From NCBI RefSeq assembly GCF_947495995.1, contig NZ_CANMAX010000002.1, positions 434,001-498,000 on the forward strand: DNA of 64,000 bases. Reading direction: 5' to 3'. Position 1 is the stretch's first letter, and every line of letters starts with the position of its first letter. Below the pieces are notes generated by a model. It was given only the letters and a program-made list of their open reading frames with translations, searched no databases and was not told the origin of the DNA. The DNA comes from an uncultured Tenacibaculum sp. Its GTDB lineage: Bacteria > Bacteroidota > Bacteroidia > Flavobacteriales > Flavobacteriaceae. Both the position numbers and the translations under genes were made by a program. Shown here in pieces: positions 61,012 to 64,000 of this stretch.

Positions 61012-63318
61012 TTATACAGTTACTAAGTTATTTGGTTTTACTACAATTTTAGTATCATTTACGAGAAGTTCTAACTCTTTATTTCCTTCAAGTTCGAACT
61101 CAGTTCCTTTTTTAGAAACTTTAATCTTTAAAATCTGATCTCTAAAGTTTATTTTAAATGAAAATGCTTCCCATTGCTCTGGAATTTGAGGAGTAAAACT
61201 CAACATTCCATCTTTGATACGCATTCCTCCGAAACCTTCAACAATACTCATCCAAGTTCCTGCCATAGATGTAATATGAAGTCCTTCTTCAACTTCTTTA
61301 TTATAATCATCTAAATCTAAACGAGATGTTCTTAAATAGAATGTATACGCTTGTTCCATTCTACCTAATTTTGCTGCTTGAATACTGTGAACACAAGGAG
61401 AAAGAGAACTTTCATGAACCGTGTAAGGCTCATAGAAATCAAAATGTCTTTCTAATTCTTCTGTAGAAAAATGATCTTCAAAGAAGTAAAAACCTTGTAA
61501 TGTATCAGCTTGTTTGATGTATGGAGAACGTAAAATACGATCCCAACTCCACTTTTGATTAATTGGACGCTGAGATTTATCTAAATCTGCAACAGTGATT
61601 AATTCTTTATCTAAGAAACCATCTTGTTGTAAATATACTTGATGTTTTTCTGAATATGGGAAAAACATATTATCTGCAACTCTTTTCCAATCAGTTAATT
61701 CAGCTTCAGTGAATTTAGTTTTAGCTAATATTCTTTCGTAATCTTGAGAATACTCTGATTTTACAACTGCTATATTTTCTAAAGCATAATCGATACACCA
61801 TTTAGCAATGTAATTTGTGTACCAGTTATTATTAATGTTGTTTTCGTATTCATTTGGTCCAGTTACACCTAACATTACGTATTTCTGTTTGTCTTCAGAA
61901 AAATTAACCCGTTGATGCCAAAAACGAGCTATACCGATTAAAACTTCTAATCCTTTTTCAGGAATGTAGCTATAATCATTAGTATATCTATGGTAATTAA
62001 AAATTGCAAATGAGATAGCTCCATTTCTATGAATTTCTTCAAATGTGATTTCCCATTCATTATGACATTCTTCACCATTCATTGTTACCATTGGATATAA
62101 AGCTGCACCATTAGTAAAACCTAATTTCTCAGCATTCTCTATAGCTTTGTCCAATTGATTGTAACGGTATGTTAATAAGCTTTTTGCTACTTCTTGGTTT
62201 TTAGTAGCCATATAGAAAGGTAAACAATATGCTTCTGTATCCCAATATGTACTTCCACCATATTTTTCTCCGGTAAATCCTTTCGGACCAATGTTTAATC
62301 GAGCATCTTTACCTAAATATGTATGATTTAATTGCATGATATTAAACCGAATACCTTGTTGAGCTTTAACATCACCTTCAATAGTAATATCGGCCATTTC
62401 CCAAATATTACCCCAAGCTTCTTTTTGTTGAGTTAATAAAGTAGCAAAACCTAAATCTGTAGCTAATTTTAAAGTATTTTTAGCTGCAGTAATTAATTGA
62501 TTTTTATCGTGATTTCTATCAACTACATAACCACCAAATTTGTGTATCGTAGCTGTTTCATTAGCTTTAGTTTCAAGAACATATTTAAAACTAACTTTAG
62601 TTTCAGTCTCTATAATTACTGGAGAAGCTTCTTGTTTCGCCGAGTTTGCAAATAATTCTGATTGCATAAAAGTACACGTATGAAAATTAGTTTTCATTGT
62701 GTGCGCTTCTATAAATGCTTGTCCGTTTTCAGCTAAAACATTAACAGTATTCCAGAATTGATCGTCCCAATTACTATCTTCATTCTGAATGCCACTATCT
62801 AAATAAGGTTCAAAAGTAATAGTAGCATCACCAGAAATTGGAGTTACGTTATATTCAATAGCTCCAACTTCATCTAAATCAACACTTAAAAAACGTTTAG
62901 TATTAACTTGTATTTTAATATCATTGGCTAAAACTGCAGTAAAACTACGTGATAACCAACCTTCTTTCATGTTTAATTCACGTTTAAAATCTGAAACTTC
63001 TTTACAAGTATGTAAATCAAGTTCTTCATTATTAACGTATACATTTATTCCTATCCAATTAGGAGCATTCAAAACTTTAGCAAAATACTCTGGATATCCA
63101 TTTTTCCACCAACCAACTCTAGTTTTATCTGGGTAATATACACCTCCGATATAACTTCCTTGAAAGGTTTCTCCTGAATATTTTTCTTCAAAATTAGCGC
63201 GTTGTCCCATGGCACCATTACCAATACTGAATAAACTTTCAGAAGATTTTACACGATCTTCATTATATCCTTCTTCAATAATAGACCATTCGTTAGGTAT
63301 GATATAATCTTGGTTCAT
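61012..63318 (-). CDS. GH65 family phosphorylase (maltose phosphorylase-like)
   Basis: 768 residues, cytosolic (no signal). N-terminal beta-sandwich, helical (alpha/alpha)6 barrel with the catalytic acid Glu in GVTGPNEYENNINNNWYTN, and C-terminal beta domains. With the beta-phosphoglucomutase gene directly upstream, it most likely splits maltose (or kojibiose/trehalose) with phosphate into glucose and beta-glucose 1-phosphate. Full length for the family. Confidence 0.92.
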   Translation of the reverse strand: MNQDYIIPNEWSIIEEGYNEDRVKSSESLFSIGNGAMGQRANFEEKYSGETFQGSYIGGVYYPDKTRVGWWKNGYPEYFAKVLNAPNWIGINVYVNNEELDLHTCKEVSDFKRELNMKEGWLSRSFTAVLANDIKIQVNTKRFLSVDLDEVGAIEYNVTPISGDATITFEPYLDSGIQNEDSNWDDQFWNTVNVLAENGQAFIEAHTMKTNFHTCTFMQSELFANSAKQEASPVIIETETKVSFKYVLETKANETATIHKFGGYVVDRNHDKNQLITAAKNTLKLATDLGFATLLTQQKEAWGNIWEMADITIEGDVKAQQGIRFNIMQLNHTYLGKDARLNIGPKGFTGEKYGGSTYWDTEAYCLPFYMATKNQEVAKSLLTYRYNQLDKAIENAEKLGFTNGAALYPMVTMNGEECHNEWEITFEEIHRNGAISFAIFNYHRYTNDYSYIPEKGLEVLIGIARFWHQRVNFSEDKQKYVMLGVTGPNEYENNINNNWYTNYIAKWCIDYALENIAVVKSEYSQDYERILAKTKFTEAELTDWKRVADNMFFPYSEKHQVYLQQDGFLDKELITVADLDKSQRPINQKWSWDRILRSPYIKQADTLQGFYFFEDHFSTEELERHFDFYEPYTVHESSLSPCVHSIQAAKLGRMEQAYTFYLRTSRLDLDDYNKEVEEGLHITSMAGTWMSIVEGFGGMRIKDGMLSFTPQIPEQWEAFSFKINFRDQILKIKVSKKGTEFELEGNKELELLVNDTKIVVKPNNLVTV

Positions 63319-63341
63319 TTCTAGTTTAATTGTTGTGGGGG

Positions 63342-64000
63342 TTAGTGTTTGTTTATAAGTTCAGTAATAAATTCTGTAGTGATTTCTGTAAAATCTTGAA
63401 AAACAAAATCTGCTTCAGATAATACATCCTCTTCTCCAATACCAATTGACACCATATTTGCTGCATTAGCTGCCTGAATACCTGCAATTGAATCTTCGAA
63501 GACTATACAATGTTCTGGTTGTATATCTAAATTTTTAGCGGCAATCATAAAAACTTCGGGGTCTGGTTTTGCTTTTGAAACATTGGTTCCATCTACAATT
63601 GCATCAAATGTATCGTACAGTGCTACTTTCTTTAAGATAGTTCTGGCATTCTTACTCGCCGAACCTAAAGCAACACCTTGATTTTCGTCTTTTAGAAGAT
63701 CTAAGACTTTTGGAACATCAACTAAAATCTCATCTTTAGTCATTGTTTCTATGTAAGATAAGTAATCTTGATTTTTCTTATCCATCAATTGATTAAACTC
63801 TTCTTCGGAAATAGAAACTCCACCCCAATTCAGTATTTTTTCTAGGGATTTTACTCTACTTACTCCTTTTAATTGTTCGTTCTGATCTTCTGTAAAATCG
63901 ATACCTAAATCGTTAGCCAGCTTTTTCCAAGCTAAAAAATGGTATTTAGCAGTGTCTACAATAACACCGTCTAAATCAAATATGAATCCTTTTTTATTCA
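63342..64000 (-). CDS. pgmB: Beta-phosphoglucomutase, start one base outside window
   Basis: The protein runs to the window edge: the last two bases read TG of a start codon whose A lies at 64001, followed by NKKGFIFDLDGVIVDTAKYHFLAW. About 219 residues, the full length for the family. HAD fold with nucleophile Asp in FDLDGVI, Ser/Ala loop ASKNARTIL (GSAS), Lys in SKAKPDPEVF and acidic FEDSIAGIQAA. It converts beta-glucose 1-phosphate to glucose 6-phosphate, the product of the GH65 enzyme 24 bp downstream. First visible gene of the operon on -. Confidence 0.92.
   Translation of the reverse strand, partial: NKKGFIFDLDGVIVDTAKYHFLAWKKLANDLGIDFTEDQNEQLKGVSRVKSLEKILNWGGVSISEEEFNQLMDKKNQDYLSYIETMTKDEILVDVPKVLDLLKDENQGVALGSASKNARTILKKVALYDTFDAIVDGTNVSKAKPDPEVFMIAAKNLDIQPEHCIVFEDSIAGIQAANAANMVSIGIGEEDVLSEADFVFQDFTEITTEFITELINKH

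Overview
The window comes from a low-GC member of the Bacteroidota, most likely a marine Flavobacteriaceae. Evidence: family content typical of that group (SulP/YeeE sulfur cluster, ligase-associated DNA repair operon, TonB receptor, SusG-like amylases, DUF4251, ToxR-like regulators), A/T-rich codon use, and Bacteroidota-type promoters (TAnnTTTG -7 boxes). No tRNA, rRNA or CRISPR array was seen. The genus cannot be named from this window.

Layout. (1) 1-5.3 kb: sulfur/anion cluster: SulP transporter (5' cut), MBL-rhodanese persulfide dioxygenase-like protein, HMA protein, Crp/Fnr regulator, DUF2892 and a split YeeE/YedE transporter; two matching palindromes look like operators of the regulator. 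(2) 5.3-7.6 kb: two copies of a covarying small-RNA-like structure around a transglutaminase-like gene, then a DUF6642-like gene. (3) 7.7-13.1 kb: an unusual oxidoreductase cassette: AraC regulator, SnoaL-like protein, Rieske/glutamate-synthase fusion, DUF2721, and a Rieske/TPP-enzyme fusion interrupted by one in-frame TGA. (4) 13.3-19.5 kb: two DEAD-box helicases and a large AsmA-like protein, with a REP-like pair between. (5) 19.9-24.4 kb: Gabija defence genes (gajA, gajB) plus an unknown third gene.

(6) 25.3-33.3 kb is the highlight: an 8-kb element bounded by two 28-bp dif-like sites. It has no integrase or tail genes but carries an HUH replication endonuclease, candidate capsid genes, an M15 endolysin and many small membrane proteins. 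It looks like a small tailless (possibly ssDNA or lipid-containing) prophage that uses host XerC/XerD. The right-hand site has an XerD arm identical to that of E. coli dif. Gene orientation switches here: all 20 host genes to the left are on +, and 20 of 27 to the right are on -. This is what the replication terminus should look like.

(7) 33.3-37.9 kb: universal stress protein, LysR regulator, SbtA-type bicarbonate transporter and small proteins. (8) 37.9-43.6 kb: the complete four-gene ligase-associated DNA damage response operon (exonuclease, ATP ligase, Lhr-like helicase, PdeM phosphoesterase). (9) 43.7-54.3 kb: rhodanese, DUF1330, TonB receptor, three regulators, RlmF, and lipoproteins including one with a beta/gamma-crystallin domain. 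(10) 54.5-64 kb: a maltodextrin operon on - (beta-phosphoglucomutase, GH65 phosphorylase, esterase, GH31, two GH13 lipoproteins) that should convert starch fragments to glucose and glucose 6-phosphate.
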